From Collinsella sp. (GTDB lineage Bacteria; Actinomycetota; Coriobacteriia; Coriobacteriales; Coriobacteriaceae): a DNA stretch of 64,000 bases. The notes beneath the pieces were generated by a model that ran no database searches, was not told where the DNA came from, and saw nothing but the letters and a program-made list of their open reading frames with translations. Each line of letters starts with the position of its first letter. Position 1 is the stretch's first letter. Positions 36,529-45,685 of the stretch are shown one piece after another. The stretch spans positions 1 through 64,000 of the forward strand of contig JAHAAK010000005.1 of the NCBI GenBank assembly GCA_018376905.1, in the 5' to 3' direction. Made by a program: the position numbers and the translations under genes.

Positions 36529-36729
36529 GGAAATGTCCTTTCTAAAGATGAAACGATCGCAATGAGTAGATGTGCTCCGGCATGCGCGTGTGGCTAGAAC
36601 ATGCAGAGCACCATGACGAGGACCCGCCACCGTTGAGGAAGCATGGGAGATAACGACCGCGGGCCCCAAGTCAACAGGAGGCGCCGGGGGCATAAACTGT
36701 CCCCGGCTCAACAAAATCGAGGAATGGGA

Positions 36730-38115
36730 CTAGTCGATCTTGTTGTTGGTCAGACCGGCGCGGAACACGGTGGCGTCGCCATCGGCCTGGCTCGGATCGT
36801 AGAGGTTCAGGGCAGCCACATACATAGCGGCGGCGGTGACCAGGTCGTCCTTGTAGGTGACCTCGTTGGGAGCATGAGCCTGAGACTCGGCACCCGGGCC
36901 AAAGCCCACGCAGGGGATGCCGTAGCGGCCCTGGATGGAAACGCAGTTCGTGGAGAAGGTCCACTTGTCGCACAGCGGGCGACCGGTGCGCTTGTCCATG
37001 CTGGGCTCGCAGCCGATGCGCTCGTCACCGAACATGGCCTTGTGGGCGTCGACGAGGGCCTTGACGTGCGGAGCGGTCTCCTTGTTGATCCACGTGGGGA
37101 AGTAAGCCTCGGTCTCGTAGACCTCGCCGGTCCAGGACGGACGGTCGTACATGTACATGGAGACCTTCACGTCGTCGCCGTACTTCTTGGCGGCCGGCAG
37201 GTTGCGGATCTCGTCCAGGCAGGACTCCCAGGTCTCACCGGCGGTCATACGACGGTCGATGGAGATGGCGCAGGAGTCAGCGACAGCGCAACGGCTGGGG
37301 CTGGTGTAGAAGATCTGGCTGACGGTGCAGGTACCGCGGCCCAGGAAGCGGGCATCCTCGAAGTGCTCGGGGTTGTACTTGGGGTCGAGCATCTTGACGA
37401 GACCCTTGATGTCGGTCGACTCGTCGCAGCCGTTGTTGTTGAGGGCGCGGACGTCGGCGATGATGTCGGCCATCTTGTAGATGGCGTTGTCGCCGCGGTC
37501 GGGAGCGGAGCCGTGGCAGGAGGTGCCGTGAACGTCGACACGGATCTCCATGCGGCCGCGGTGACCGCGATAGATGCCGCCGTCGGTGGGCTCGGTGGAA
37601 ATGACGAACTCGGGCTTAATGCCGTCCTTGTTGTAGATGTACTGCCAGCACATGCCGTCGCAGTCCTCTTCCTGGACGGTGCCGACGACCATGATCTTGT
37701 AGCCCTCGGGGATGAGGCCCATGTCCTTCATCATCTTGGCAGCGTAGGTAGCGGAAGCCATGCCACCCTCCTGGTCGGAGCCGCCGCGGCCGTAGATGAT
37801 CTCGTCGGTCTCGTAGCCCTCGTAGGGATCGGCATCCCAGTTCTCGATGTTGCCGATGCCGACGGTGTCGATGTGGGAGTCGATGGCGATGATCTTGTCG
37901 CCCTCGCCCATAAAGCCCATGACGTTGCCCAGGCCGTCGACCTTGACCTCGTCATAGCCAAGGCTCTCCATCTCGGCCTTGATGCAAGCGACAACCTCAC
38001 CCTCCTCGCAGGACTCAGAGGGATGGCTAATCATTGCGCGAAGAAAACGCGTCATATCAGCACGGTGGGACTCAGCAGCAGCCTTGATTGCGTCGAAATC
38101 GAGTTCTTTAGCCAT
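36730..38115 (-). CDS. ygeY: YgeY-type M20 family hydrolase
   Basis: The 461-residue binuclear-zinc peptidase-fold hydrolase has AIDSHIDTVG (metal His and Asp), GRGGSDQEGG (bridging Asp), TVQEEDCDG (catalytic Glu) and SQAHAPNEV (C-terminal His). YgeY is listed among selenium metabolism-linked hydrolases. It likely cleaves a carbamoyl or amide intermediate of purine breakdown; the exact substrate is inferred. The start has GAAAGG upstream. A 201-base spacer to ygeW has only a weak stem at 36683-36707. Confidence 0.92.
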   Translation of the reverse strand: MAKELDFDAIKAAAESHRADMTRFLRAMISHPSESCEEGEVVACIKAEMESLGYDEVKVDGLGNVMGFMGEGDKIIAIDSHIDTVGIGNIENWDADPYEGYETDEIIYGRGGSDQEGGMASATYAAKMMKDMGLIPEGYKIMVVGTVQEEDCDGMCWQYIYNKDGIKPEFVISTEPTDGGIYRGHRGRMEIRVDVHGTSCHGSAPDRGDNAIYKMADIIADVRALNNNGCDESTDIKGLVKMLDPKYNPEHFEDARFLGRGTCTVSQIFYTSPSRCAVADSCAISIDRRMTAGETWESCLDEIRNLPAAKKYGDDVKVSMYMYDRPSWTGEVYETEAYFPTWINKETAPHVKALVDAHKAMFGDERIGCEPSMDKRTGRPLCDKWTFSTNCVSIQGRYGIPCVGFGPGAESQAHAPNEVTYKDDLVTAAAMYVAALNLYDPSQADGDATVFRAGLTNNKID

Positions 38116-38189
38116 TGTTCATAACCTTTCAAACGAAGGAATCTACCTGTGAGGTGGCGGAGCGATACCTATTTACTCCGCCCCAACGA

Positions 38190-39404
38190 TTAGCAAGTGG
38201 GATATTCGCCTTCCCAAACAATGCGGCGATACTGGTCGGGATCCGTATCGCCCTCGGTGGAGAAGCAGAGCACAGAGCTCGTCTTGTCCAGGCCGATGAG
38301 TTCCTTGAGCTCGGCGTACTCGGGATCGAGCATGAGAGTCTCGACCAGGCCGGTGGTCACAGCGCCGGACTCGCCGGAGATGACGCGCGGGTCGCCCTTC
38401 TCGGGAGCGCCCAGGGTGCGCATGCCGCGAGCGGTGACCCAGTCGGGGCAGGACACAAAGGCAGTGACGTGGTTGCGCAGGATATCCCAGCCCAGGATGT
38501 TGGGCTCGCCGCAGCACAGGCCGGCCATGATGGAGGGCATGTCGCCGTCCACGATGCGCGGGTCGCCGTCGCCGGCGGCAGCGCCCTTGTACAGGCAGGC
38601 GGCAGGAGCGCACTCGACCACGACAAAGGTGGGCGGGTTATCGGGATACAGATTGGTGAAGTAGCCCACCACGGCGCCGGCGAGCGAACCCACGCCAGCC
38701 TGGACAAACACGTGCGTCGGGCGGTTGATGGCCATCTCGCGCAGCTGCTCGGCAGCCTCAGAAGCCATGGTGCCGTAACCCTCCATGATCCAGGACGGGA
38801 TCTTCTCGTAGCCCTCCCAGGCGGTGTCCTGAACGATGACGCCGCGCTCGCAGGCGTCGGCCTCGGCGGCGGCCATGCGCACGCACTCGTCGTAGTTGAC
38901 CTCTTCGATGGTCACCGTGGCGCCCTCGGCGGCGATGTTATCGAAGCGGGGCTTGGTGGAACCCTTGGGCATGTGCACGACGGCCTTCTGGCCGAGCTTG
39001 TTGGCAGCCCATGCCACGCCGCGGCCATGGTTGCCGTCGGTGGCGGTAAAGAAGGTGGCCTGGCCAAAGTCCTTGGCAAGCTGATCGGAGGTCAGGTAAT
39101 CGAAGGTGCACTCGGCAACGTCCTTGCCGGTCTCGTCGGCAATGTAGTTGGCCATGGCAAACGAGCCGCCCAGGACCTTAAAGGCGTTGAGGCCAAAGCG
39201 ATAGCTCTCGTCCTTAACGCACAGGTTGGACAGGCCCAGGCGCGCGGCCTGGCCGTCCAGGCGGGCAAGCGGAGTGACGGTGTACTGGGGGAACGACTGG
39301 TGGAAGGCGCGGGCCTTCTTCACGTGGTCGAGGCTCATGATTCCCAAGTGCTTGTCATCGCTCTTGGGCATCGTGTTGCCCGCCCACTGGATCTTATCGG
39401 CCAT
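38190..39404 (-). CDS. ygeX: Diaminopropionate ammonia-lyase (YgeX)
   Basis: This PLP enzyme breaks 2,3-diaminopropionate into pyruvate and two ammonia via 2-aminoacrylate. The 404 residues include the Schiff-base Lys in RFGLNAFKVLGGSFAM, the phosphate loop ATDGNHGRGVAWAA and FVQAGVGSLAGAVVGYF. In urate-fermenting bacteria it is required to form diaminopropionate-derived pyruvate. It is first in the operon, with AAGGAG before the start and a two-operator region upstream. Confidence 0.95.
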   Translation of the reverse strand: MADKIQWAGNTMPKSDDKHLGIMSLDHVKKARAFHQSFPQYTVTPLARLDGQAARLGLSNLCVKDESYRFGLNAFKVLGGSFAMANYIADETGKDVAECTFDYLTSDQLAKDFGQATFFTATDGNHGRGVAWAANKLGQKAVVHMPKGSTKPRFDNIAAEGATVTIEEVNYDECVRMAAAEADACERGVIVQDTAWEGYEKIPSWIMEGYGTMASEAAEQLREMAINRPTHVFVQAGVGSLAGAVVGYFTNLYPDNPPTFVVVECAPAACLYKGAAAGDGDPRIVDGDMPSIMAGLCCGEPNILGWDILRNHVTAFVSCPDWVTARGMRTLGAPEKGDPRVISGESGAVTTGLVETLMLDPEYAELKELIGLDKTSSVLCFSTEGDTDPDQYRRIVWEGEYPTC

Positions 39405-39496
39405 ACGGTGAACTCCTTAAGTCCTCTCTTGCCGGCCCCCGCATACGCGTTTCAGCCCGATCCCATTCACACGGCTGAACTTTTATGTGGATGCCA

Positions 39497-39562
39497 AACA
39501 AAAAGTTTGTTAGTAATGTTCTATCACACTTTTTGACTGGCATACCTAACGAATTGTTTGTT
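39497..39562. promoter_or_regulatory. Paired operator sites between ygeX and the YheO-like regulator
   Basis: Two similar palindromic half-sites face each other. Site 1 is AACAAA-AAG-TTTGTT at 39497-39511; site 2 is AACGAA-TTG-TTTGTT at 39548-39562. Their centres are 51 bases apart, close to five helical turns. The flanks repeat in inverted order (TTAGTAATG at left, CATACCTAA at right). The layout suits cooperative binding by the regulator encoded at 39682. Confidence 0.6.
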
Positions 39563-39681
39563 GCCGTAATCGGTACTTTTTCGCCGCCGAACGGTCACAC
39601 AACGCAGCGACGCTTTCGTTATTTGCGAACAGGTGTGGTTTATGGCACAGTGAGCCCAAACTAATTTTTAGGAAGGTACCC

Positions 39682-40335
39682 ATGACCCCCGCACAGATTG
39701 AGTTTTACAAGCGCCTCGCACACGGTCTGGCGCTCCAATTTGGCCCCAACTGCGAAGTCGTCGTCCACGATCTGGAGACCGAGGACGTGGACCACTCCAT
39801 CGTAGTGATCGAAAACGGCCACGTCAGCGGGCGCAAACTGGGTGACGGCCCCAGCCATATCGTGTTTGAGTCCATGCACGAGGGCACCACCGACGTGCAC
39901 GACCGCGAGCCATACCTCACCAAAACCACCGATGGCAAGCTGCTCAAGTCCTCTACCATCTTTATCCGCAACGACGAGGGCAAGCCCGTCGGCATTTTGG
40001 GCATCAACTTTGACATTACGCTCATGAAAGCTTTTGAGCGTTCGCTCGACGCCTTTACCGGCACCGGCGGCTCGGGCTATACCGAGCCCGAGCCCATTAC
40101 CAAGAACATCGGCGACCTGCTCGAGGACCTGCTGCACGAGTGTGAGCAGTTTGTGGGCAAGCCCGCGGCACTCATGACCAAAGACGAGCGCATTCGTGCC
40201 ATTGGCTACCTCGACCGTCGCGGCGCCTTCCTCATTTCCAAGTCGAGCGAGCGCGCCTGCGAGTTCTTTGGCATCTCAAAGTACAGCTTCTATAGCTACC
40301 TCAATGAGGCCAAGGCGGCGGCCGGCGACAAGTAG
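39682..40335 (+). CDS. YheO/DauR-type PAS plus helix-turn-helix regulator
   Basis: The 217-residue protein has a YheO-like PAS sensor domain (residues ~5-115: CEVVVHDL, GHVSGRKLGD, GILGINFDITLM) and a C-terminal DauR-type helix-turn-helix (~150-217, ISKSSERACEFFGISKYSFYSYLNEA). Members often sense amino acids or ureides and control nearby catabolic genes. It is divergent from ygeX with the operator pair between them. The second copy at 61606 shares the fold but is only distantly similar in sequence. The ATG has GGAAGG upstream. Confidence 0.85.
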   Translation: MTPAQIEFYKRLAHGLALQFGPNCEVVVHDLETEDVDHSIVVIENGHVSGRKLGDGPSHIVFESMHEGTTDVHDREPYLTKTTDGKLLKSSTIFIRNDEGKPVGILGINFDITLMKAFERSLDAFTGTGGSGYTEPEPITKNIGDLLEDLLHECEQFVGKPAALMTKDERIRAIGYLDRRGAFLISKSSERACEFFGISKYSFYSYLNEAKAAAGDK

Positions 40336-40458
40336 GCACTCGCCTGGATTGCCCCTCCCCTTTTGGGCGCGAGTTCTGGAAAGCACGAATCCAAGACCGA
40401 GCAGCTTGGGAAGTTCCATATAATCGATGTCATTGGTATTTCGAAAGGATGGAACAGA

Positions 40459-41445
40459 ATGGCGTTGAGCAAGGCATCATGCACCGGTCGCGGATTGATT
40501 CCGGCAATTGGTGGACATGTGCACCGCATGTTCGATGAGAGTGAAGACGACCTGTTTTCACTGAGCCTTGACGACGTGATGGATGATCGCCCGTGGACCG
40601 CCGACGAACTCATGGGCGGTGGGGCTCGCCCGTCAAGCCCCAATCCCGCACTTGCGCCTAAGTCCGCATCTGCGCCGACTCCTGCGCAGTCGCCTGTTTC
40701 GACGCCCGCGCCTACGCCCGCACCCACTTCGGCGCCCACGACCGCTCCCCGCCCCGCAAGCGACCCGTCCGAGACGGCGGCATTTCTCGCTGCGGCGACG
40801 CAGGGCAAATCGGCCGACAGCACCGTTATGTACAGCGCCCAGCAGTTGCCCGTTCCTGCGGCACGCAAGCCTCCGGTCACACGGCTCGATGAGCCCGTTG
40901 CCCATCAGGTTGGCCATGATTCCTGGGCTGCAACCGATCTGGATGAGACCTCTACCGGCATGCCGGCGCTCGATGTTCCAGTTAACCCGCTTTTTGCCGC
41001 CAACACGAGCGCCGCGGACTATGAGGGCGGTGCGGCATATTCCGATTATTCCGATGGCTATGCTGGCACCGGTCGCATCGAGACCGAGGATTATGGCACC
41101 GCATCGAGCGATTATCTCAACGATCAGTACGCTGCCACGCCTGCACCGGAATATGGCCCGGAGGCCGCGTCCGCGCCGGCATATACCAAAAGCACGGGCG
41201 AAGAGCGCTTCGCCGATTATTACGCCGAGGAAAAGGCGCTGCGTTTCTCGGAATTTCCGCAGGCAGTCAAGGTTGCCTTTATCGCCATTATCATTGCCCT
41301 GCTCGGCGTCATTGCGTTTGAGGGATTCCAGCTGTTCCGCGGCCCCACCCAAGCGGAGTCGGAGACCCAGCAAAAAGAGGACGATAACCAGTACCTGGAC
41401 ATCAACACCCTCAAGGGCGATCCCAACGACGGAGACGACGAATAA
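40459..41445 (+). CDS. Proline/alanine-rich protein with one C-terminal membrane helix
   Basis: Unrecognised 328-residue protein. An acidic N-terminal region (LFSLSLDDVMDD) is followed by a long Pro/Ala/Ser/Thr stretch, then a Tyr/Asp/Ser-rich, mostly disordered part, and one membrane helix at about 270-293. The C-terminus is short, acidic and Gln-rich. No catalytic motif is visible. The start at 40459 was chosen because AAAGGA lies upstream and the frame before it looks non-coding. It stands alone, with a strong terminator at 41475. It may be a surface or divisome-linked protein; function unknown. Confidence 0.7.
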   Translation: MALSKASCTGRGLIPAIGGHVHRMFDESEDDLFSLSLDDVMDDRPWTADELMGGGARPSSPNPALAPKSASAPTPAQSPVSTPAPTPAPTSAPTTAPRPASDPSETAAFLAAATQGKSADSTVMYSAQQLPVPAARKPPVTRLDEPVAHQVGHDSWAATDLDETSTGMPALDVPVNPLFAANTSAADYEGGAAYSDYSDGYAGTGRIETEDYGTASSDYLNDQYAATPAPEYGPEAASAPAYTKSTGEERFADYYAEEKALRFSEFPQAVKVAFIAIIIALLGVIAFEGFQLFRGPTQAESETQQKEDDNQYLDINTLKGDPNDGDDE

Positions 41446-41474
41446 CAAATGCCAAAAATTGAGGGTCGTAGACC

Positions 41475-41518
41475 AGATCAACCCCGTGCGCTCATTGCCG
41501 CACGGGGTTGATCTTTGT
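41475..41518 (+). terminator. Terminator after the tail-anchored protein gene
   Basis: A 16-bp perfect stem, AGATCAACCCCGTGCG with CGCACGGGGTTGATCT, eight-base loop, followed by TTT, 30 bases after the stop codon. Confidence 0.85.
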
Positions 41519-41662
41519 CCGCGCGTGCTGATAGACTCCATCGTGCCCGCAAGCAGCGGGCGCGTTTTATCCAGAGTCGGGGTAGAGAGTTGGCTCCACG
41601 ATCCCGACGCCAACCGGCCAAGAGGCACGGTGGCCCTGCCAACATCGATGAAAGGAGTCCGT

Positions 41663-42415
41663 ATGGACAATTTCTCTGTGCGCAGTGAGCGCAACTTCCA
41701 CAACCTAGCCGCCAAGCCAAAACGAATGCATCTTCTGGACAAGCCGAACGGCTATGCCTCGGCCATGGTCAAGAGCAGTCTCCCCCACCAGATGCGCTTT
41801 ACCGTGCAGGCGCTCGAGAAAGAGCTCTACACCGCCGGCGACCCGCACGTACTGCAGATCAAGCTGCTTGGAGACGACTCGCGCGAGCTGTCTAGCTGGA
41901 AGCTGTTTGCCGACGGCACGTGCGTCGCAAGCGGTTCGGGTGACTTTGCCCGCGAGTGCTTCTGCGAGGGAGCTGAGGTGTTTCTGGACCTGTGTCGCGA
42001 CGCCGTCGAGACTGCCGAGCTGTGCCAGTGGAGCGAGAGGGAGTACGCGCTGTTGGGTGCCGCGCGCGGGATTGCGGGGGGGTGTAGGAACAGAAGCCTC
42101 ATGACGGTGGCCTCAGCTGGAATGACGTATCGCTCGATAAATGATCTCAACAACGTAGCCGATGCGCCGCATTTCACCTCAAAGGCATTGAGCGATCAGG
42201 AGGCGTCCAGCATTTCTTTGATATCCCCAATTGATTGTTCCGAGAAAGTCTCTTCATGTCCTTATAATCGCCCTTACGAGAAACGTGGACGAGACAGGCG
42301 TCCATATGCCGTCTCTAAACTAACGAGCCGTTCGCGGAAAGAACATCTGGCTAGCATGGGCCAAAGATATACTGGTATCGCTGCAACAATTATGGAAGAT
42401 CGGCACCACCAATGA
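41663..42415 (+). CDS. Hypothetical protein with low-similarity C-terminal half
   Basis: The 250-residue product starts at an ATG with AAAGGAG upstream. The first ~140 residues (RMHLLDKPNGYASAMVKSSL, QIKLLGDDSRELSSWKLFADG) look like a compact soluble domain. After ELLGAARGIAGG the codon choice and composition change: the remainder is AT-richer and Ser/Arg-rich and reads like non-coding DNA. A recombination or frameshift may have replaced the true end, and the last four bases overlap the start of the surface protein gene. A TATAAT at 42263-42268 inside this tail could be that gene's promoter. Function unknown. Confidence 0.5.
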   Translation: MDNFSVRSERNFHNLAAKPKRMHLLDKPNGYASAMVKSSLPHQMRFTVQALEKELYTAGDPHVLQIKLLGDDSRELSSWKLFADGTCVASGSGDFARECFCEGAEVFLDLCRDAVETAELCQWSEREYALLGAARGIAGGCRNRSLMTVASAGMTYRSINDLNNVADAPHFTSKALSDQEASSISLISPIDCSEKVSSCPYNRPYEKRGRDRRPYAVSKLTSRSRKEHLASMGQRYTGIAATIMEDRHHQ

Positions 42416-44226
42416 CCTCCTTGAAATTCTCCAGGCGCTTCGCGCTTAGCCTGCTCGCCTCGCTGTCCGCCACCGTAGCGCTTGCTTTGCCCTCAACCGC
42501 CCTAGCCGCGTCGGACCCGAACCCGCCCAGCATCTCCAACGTGACGATATCCGCGACGACAGTCACGGCCGGCTCCACGCTGCATGTCGGCTATAGCGTC
42601 GATGACCCTGACGGGGTACGGTCCGTCACGCCCATAGTCGAAGTCCTTGTCGAAAACGATACCGGAGACCATGGAATCAGTTCCCGTCTCGCCTTCTCGT
42701 CGACCGGCAACACGACCGCGGGCTTCGATATCTCCACCTCCCCGAGCGACCGGCCCTGCAGGTACCGGATCATCGGCCTCGGCGTGACCGATAGTCTTGG
42801 ATGGGTTACCGATGTCTACGACACGACGTATGCCGAGGAGAAGGGGCTCGACTGTCCGACCTTCACCACCGACCCCCTCGAGTATGAGGTGACCGAGGGA
42901 CCCGAGGACCAAAACCCGCCGACCGTGTCCTCCGTGTCGCTCTCGAGCAGGGAGGTCGCAACCGGTGCCGACTTCCACATCTCTTGGACCGTCTCCGATG
43001 CCGACGGCGTTCGCTCCGTTTCCCCCATACTGCGGCAGGGCTGGGAGAATTCGGACGACGGCTGCTCTGTTTCGTCAGCCTATTATCACGGAGGCTCGTC
43101 TATCGACGGGTTTGACCTCACATTCGACAGCAATAGGATCGGAAGGCACAGGCTGATCGGCCTTTCGGTCACCGATGGCCTAGGGTTCGAGACCGATGTG
43201 TACGAGAGTTCCTACGCCAGGGCCAACGGCATTTCGGGCGCGACTTTCTCGGTTGGCGACCCGAGCGAGCTGTGCTTCGAGGTGACCGGCAGCGCGATCG
43301 ACCGGAACCCGCCCACGGTCTCGAACGTTTCCATCTCCGCGAAGAGGGTCCCCGTCGGCGGGATCCTCCGTATCTATTGCAATGTAGGCGACGCGGACGG
43401 CGTAAGGTCTGTCTCCCCGATCCTCGGCGACCCCGGCTATGTCGAGGACCCGAACTCTTTAAAGACCCGCAAAACGTTGAGCTGCAGCTACGATGCGGCA
43501 AGGGGCTATATCGAAATCGAGTTCCCCACGTCGCTCTCGATGGGCTCGTTTGAAATCCAAGCCCTCGCGGTCCTCGACAAGACGGGCCACGAGACCTTCG
43601 TCTACAGCTCCGCCTACGCCGAGCGTAACGGCAAGACCGGCGTTCAGACCTTTGATGTCGACGACGCGGGGGACGTCACCTTCGACGTGACCGCTCCGCT
43701 GTATGCCGCCACCAAGGGCGACGGGCAGGCGTATGCAAAGGACGGCGAGGCCGGTCTGACCTTCCGCTTCAGCGGTCCTCTCGATGAGTTCACGCGTCTC
43801 CTCGTGGACGGAACTGAGGTCTCCGCCGAGAACTACACCGCAACCAGGGGCAGCACGATTATCGAGCTCAGGCCGTCCTACCTGGACACGCTCGCCGGCG
43901 GCGGACACACCGTCACGGCCGTCTGGAAGGACGGGACGGCGACCGATGCGTCCTTCACCGTGGAGGGGAAGGCCCAAGGGGAGCAGGCGGGCGGAAAGAC
44001 CGACGTAGATTCACCCGGCGACAACAAAAGTGATCCTGCCACTCCTGAAAAGGACGCCGACGAGGCGGCTACAAAAAAGTCGGGACGCACGACAGCCGAT
44101 GAACCAAAGCTCGCTGCAACCGGCGACTCCACTTGGATGGCCAGCATCGCATTGGCCATGGCGGCCACGGCCTGCTTCACGGCAGCGAGAAGGCTTGAGC
44201 CCAAGCAGCATAGGCACGAACAGTAG
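42412..44226 (+). CDS. Surface protein with three tandem repeats and LAATG sorting signal
   Basis: The 604-residue protein has a Sec signal peptide (1-32). Three tandem ~130-residue repeats follow, each starting with NPPxVSxVSxS and containing DxDGVRSVxPI, and a further beta-rich domain. An acidic spacer leads to LAATGD at ~567, a hydrophobic helix and a basic tail, i.e. a sortase-type anchor with the LAxTG variant used by class E sortases. The start overlaps the preceding stop; the ribosome site is weak. It is a likely cell-wall-bound adhesin or binding protein. The ligand is unknown. Confidence 0.8.
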   Translation: MTSLKFSRRFALSLLASLSATVALALPSTALAASDPNPPSISNVTISATTVTAGSTLHVGYSVDDPDGVRSVTPIVEVLVENDTGDHGISSRLAFSSTGNTTAGFDISTSPSDRPCRYRIIGLGVTDSLGWVTDVYDTTYAEEKGLDCPTFTTDPLEYEVTEGPEDQNPPTVSSVSLSSREVATGADFHISWTVSDADGVRSVSPILRQGWENSDDGCSVSSAYYHGGSSIDGFDLTFDSNRIGRHRLIGLSVTDGLGFETDVYESSYARANGISGATFSVGDPSELCFEVTGSAIDRNPPTVSNVSISAKRVPVGGILRIYCNVGDADGVRSVSPILGDPGYVEDPNSLKTRKTLSCSYDAARGYIEIEFPTSLSMGSFEIQALAVLDKTGHETFVYSSAYAERNGKTGVQTFDVDDAGDVTFDVTAPLYAATKGDGQAYAKDGEAGLTFRFSGPLDEFTRLLVDGTEVSAENYTATRGSTIIELRPSYLDTLAGGGHTVTAVWKDGTATDASFTVEGKAQGEQAGGKTDVDSPGDNKSDPATPEKDADEAATKKSGRTTADEPKLAATGDSTWMASIALAMAATACFTAARRLEPKQHRHEQ

Positions 44227-44408
44227 CTCAAAGCGAACTCAACTGGGAAGGGCAGATGGATAGCCGTCCTTCTCTTATAATCAACCCAATCCGCTGAAAT
44301 GCAATCAGTTAACGAGTTTCGCCAGACGCTCGGCCTCTACCCCGCTCTAGCAAGCCACCAGGCGATGAGATAATGCCCACGACTATCAACGTAAGCAAGG
44401 AGCGCGCT

Positions 44409-45644
44409 ATGGCAGACAACGAGACCAAACCCTCGGCGAACGACGGCCGAGAGGAGCTCGTGGCAAAACAGCTCGCATCGACCAAAATCCACCTCGCGCT
44501 CACTCAGAAGCGGGTGGACGTCTCCGGCGCCATCAAGCTACCGCTCGAGCGAATTCCCCAACTCGGCGTGGCGTTCGCCTCGCTCCGCTCGATGTTTCGC
44601 ACCGTCACCAACACGGTGAGTGTGCCCACGCTGCTCCAGGCGACTGACAAATATGGTAGCCCGCTCGATCCGTCGAAACTCAACACGTTCAAGGACGGCA
44701 GCGGTCTCACAGGGGGCTACCGCGACGCCGCCAAGGGCCTTGGGCAGGCGCGCTTCCACGTAGTCGAGGGCGACATCGCCACGAGCGTCACGCAGGTGCC
44801 TTACGATCCAACATCGCTATTCATGGCAGCCGCAATCGCGCAGATAAACCAAAAGCTCGACTCCATCCAGGAGTCCGTCGACGAAATGTTCGAGTACATG
44901 CGTCAGCGCGACAAGGCCAACATGCGTGGCAACCTCAAGACGCTCGCAGACATCCTCAACGGTTACGGCCTCAACTACGGCAACGCCACCTACATGGCAA
45001 ACGCCCATATGAAGGTGCTCGACATCAAGCAGTCGTCCGCGCAGGACATGGAACTCTTCCGCTCGCAGGCACAGGCGGATCTGAAAAAGAAAGGGTTCAT
45101 CGAGGTGCGAGACGGCTTGGGCAGACGCCTCGACAAGGTGCTCGACTACCTCAAAGACTGCCAGCTCGCCACCTACATCCACGCGTTCTCGCTGTTCCTC
45201 GAACCCATGCTCGCCCAGAACTTCGAGCCCGCAAAGCTCGCGGACGCCACTGCGAAAATCGAGGCTGATTCGATCGCGTACCGCGAGCTCTACACCGACT
45301 GCTACAACGCACTCGAAGCGGGGGCTGTCGACACCGTCGATGCGGCACTGCTGGGCGGTATCGCGTCCGCGGGCAAATTGCTCGGTCACGCCATCGCAAA
45401 GACCCCCGTGGGCGACCATACACTCATCGACGAGGCGCTCGAAGGCGCAGGAGAGAGCATCGGAAAGTTCAACGACAAGCAATCCGAGAAACTCCTCGAA
45501 AAGCTCCATCAGGCAAAGACGCCCGACGTCACGCCGTTCAAGCAGAGCGTAAAGGAGATCGACACCCTCTACAACCGCCCCGCGCAGATCGCCGTGGACG
45601 CCGAGAACGTCTACATCTTGCCTACCAAGCAGCAGGAAGAGTAA
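44409..45644 (+). CDS. Uncharacterised soluble helical protein
   Basis: Unrecognised 411-residue protein. It is mostly alpha-helical with coiled-coil-like stretches (MAAAIAQINQKLDSIQESVDEMFEYMRQRDK, written here by position ~150-180, and around 280-350). A hydrophobic Gly/Ala segment lies near 320-340. There is no signal peptide. AAGGAG precedes the ATG at 44409. The gene is isolated between the surface protein and the converging exonuclease. It could be a defence or stress protein, but nothing in the sequence shows this. Confidence 0.6.
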   Translation: MADNETKPSANDGREELVAKQLASTKIHLALTQKRVDVSGAIKLPLERIPQLGVAFASLRSMFRTVTNTVSVPTLLQATDKYGSPLDPSKLNTFKDGSGLTGGYRDAAKGLGQARFHVVEGDIATSVTQVPYDPTSLFMAAAIAQINQKLDSIQESVDEMFEYMRQRDKANMRGNLKTLADILNGYGLNYGNATYMANAHMKVLDIKQSSAQDMELFRSQAQADLKKKGFIEVRDGLGRRLDKVLDYLKDCQLATYIHAFSLFLEPMLAQNFEPAKLADATAKIEADSIAYRELYTDCYNALEAGAVDTVDAALLGGIASAGKLLGHAIAKTPVGDHTLIDEALEGAGESIGKFNDKQSEKLLEKLHQAKTPDVTPFKQSVKEIDTLYNRPAQIAVDAENVYILPTKQQEE

Positions 45645-45685
45645 CGATACGCGACAGGCACGCGCCATGCAGACAGCTAACGCCC

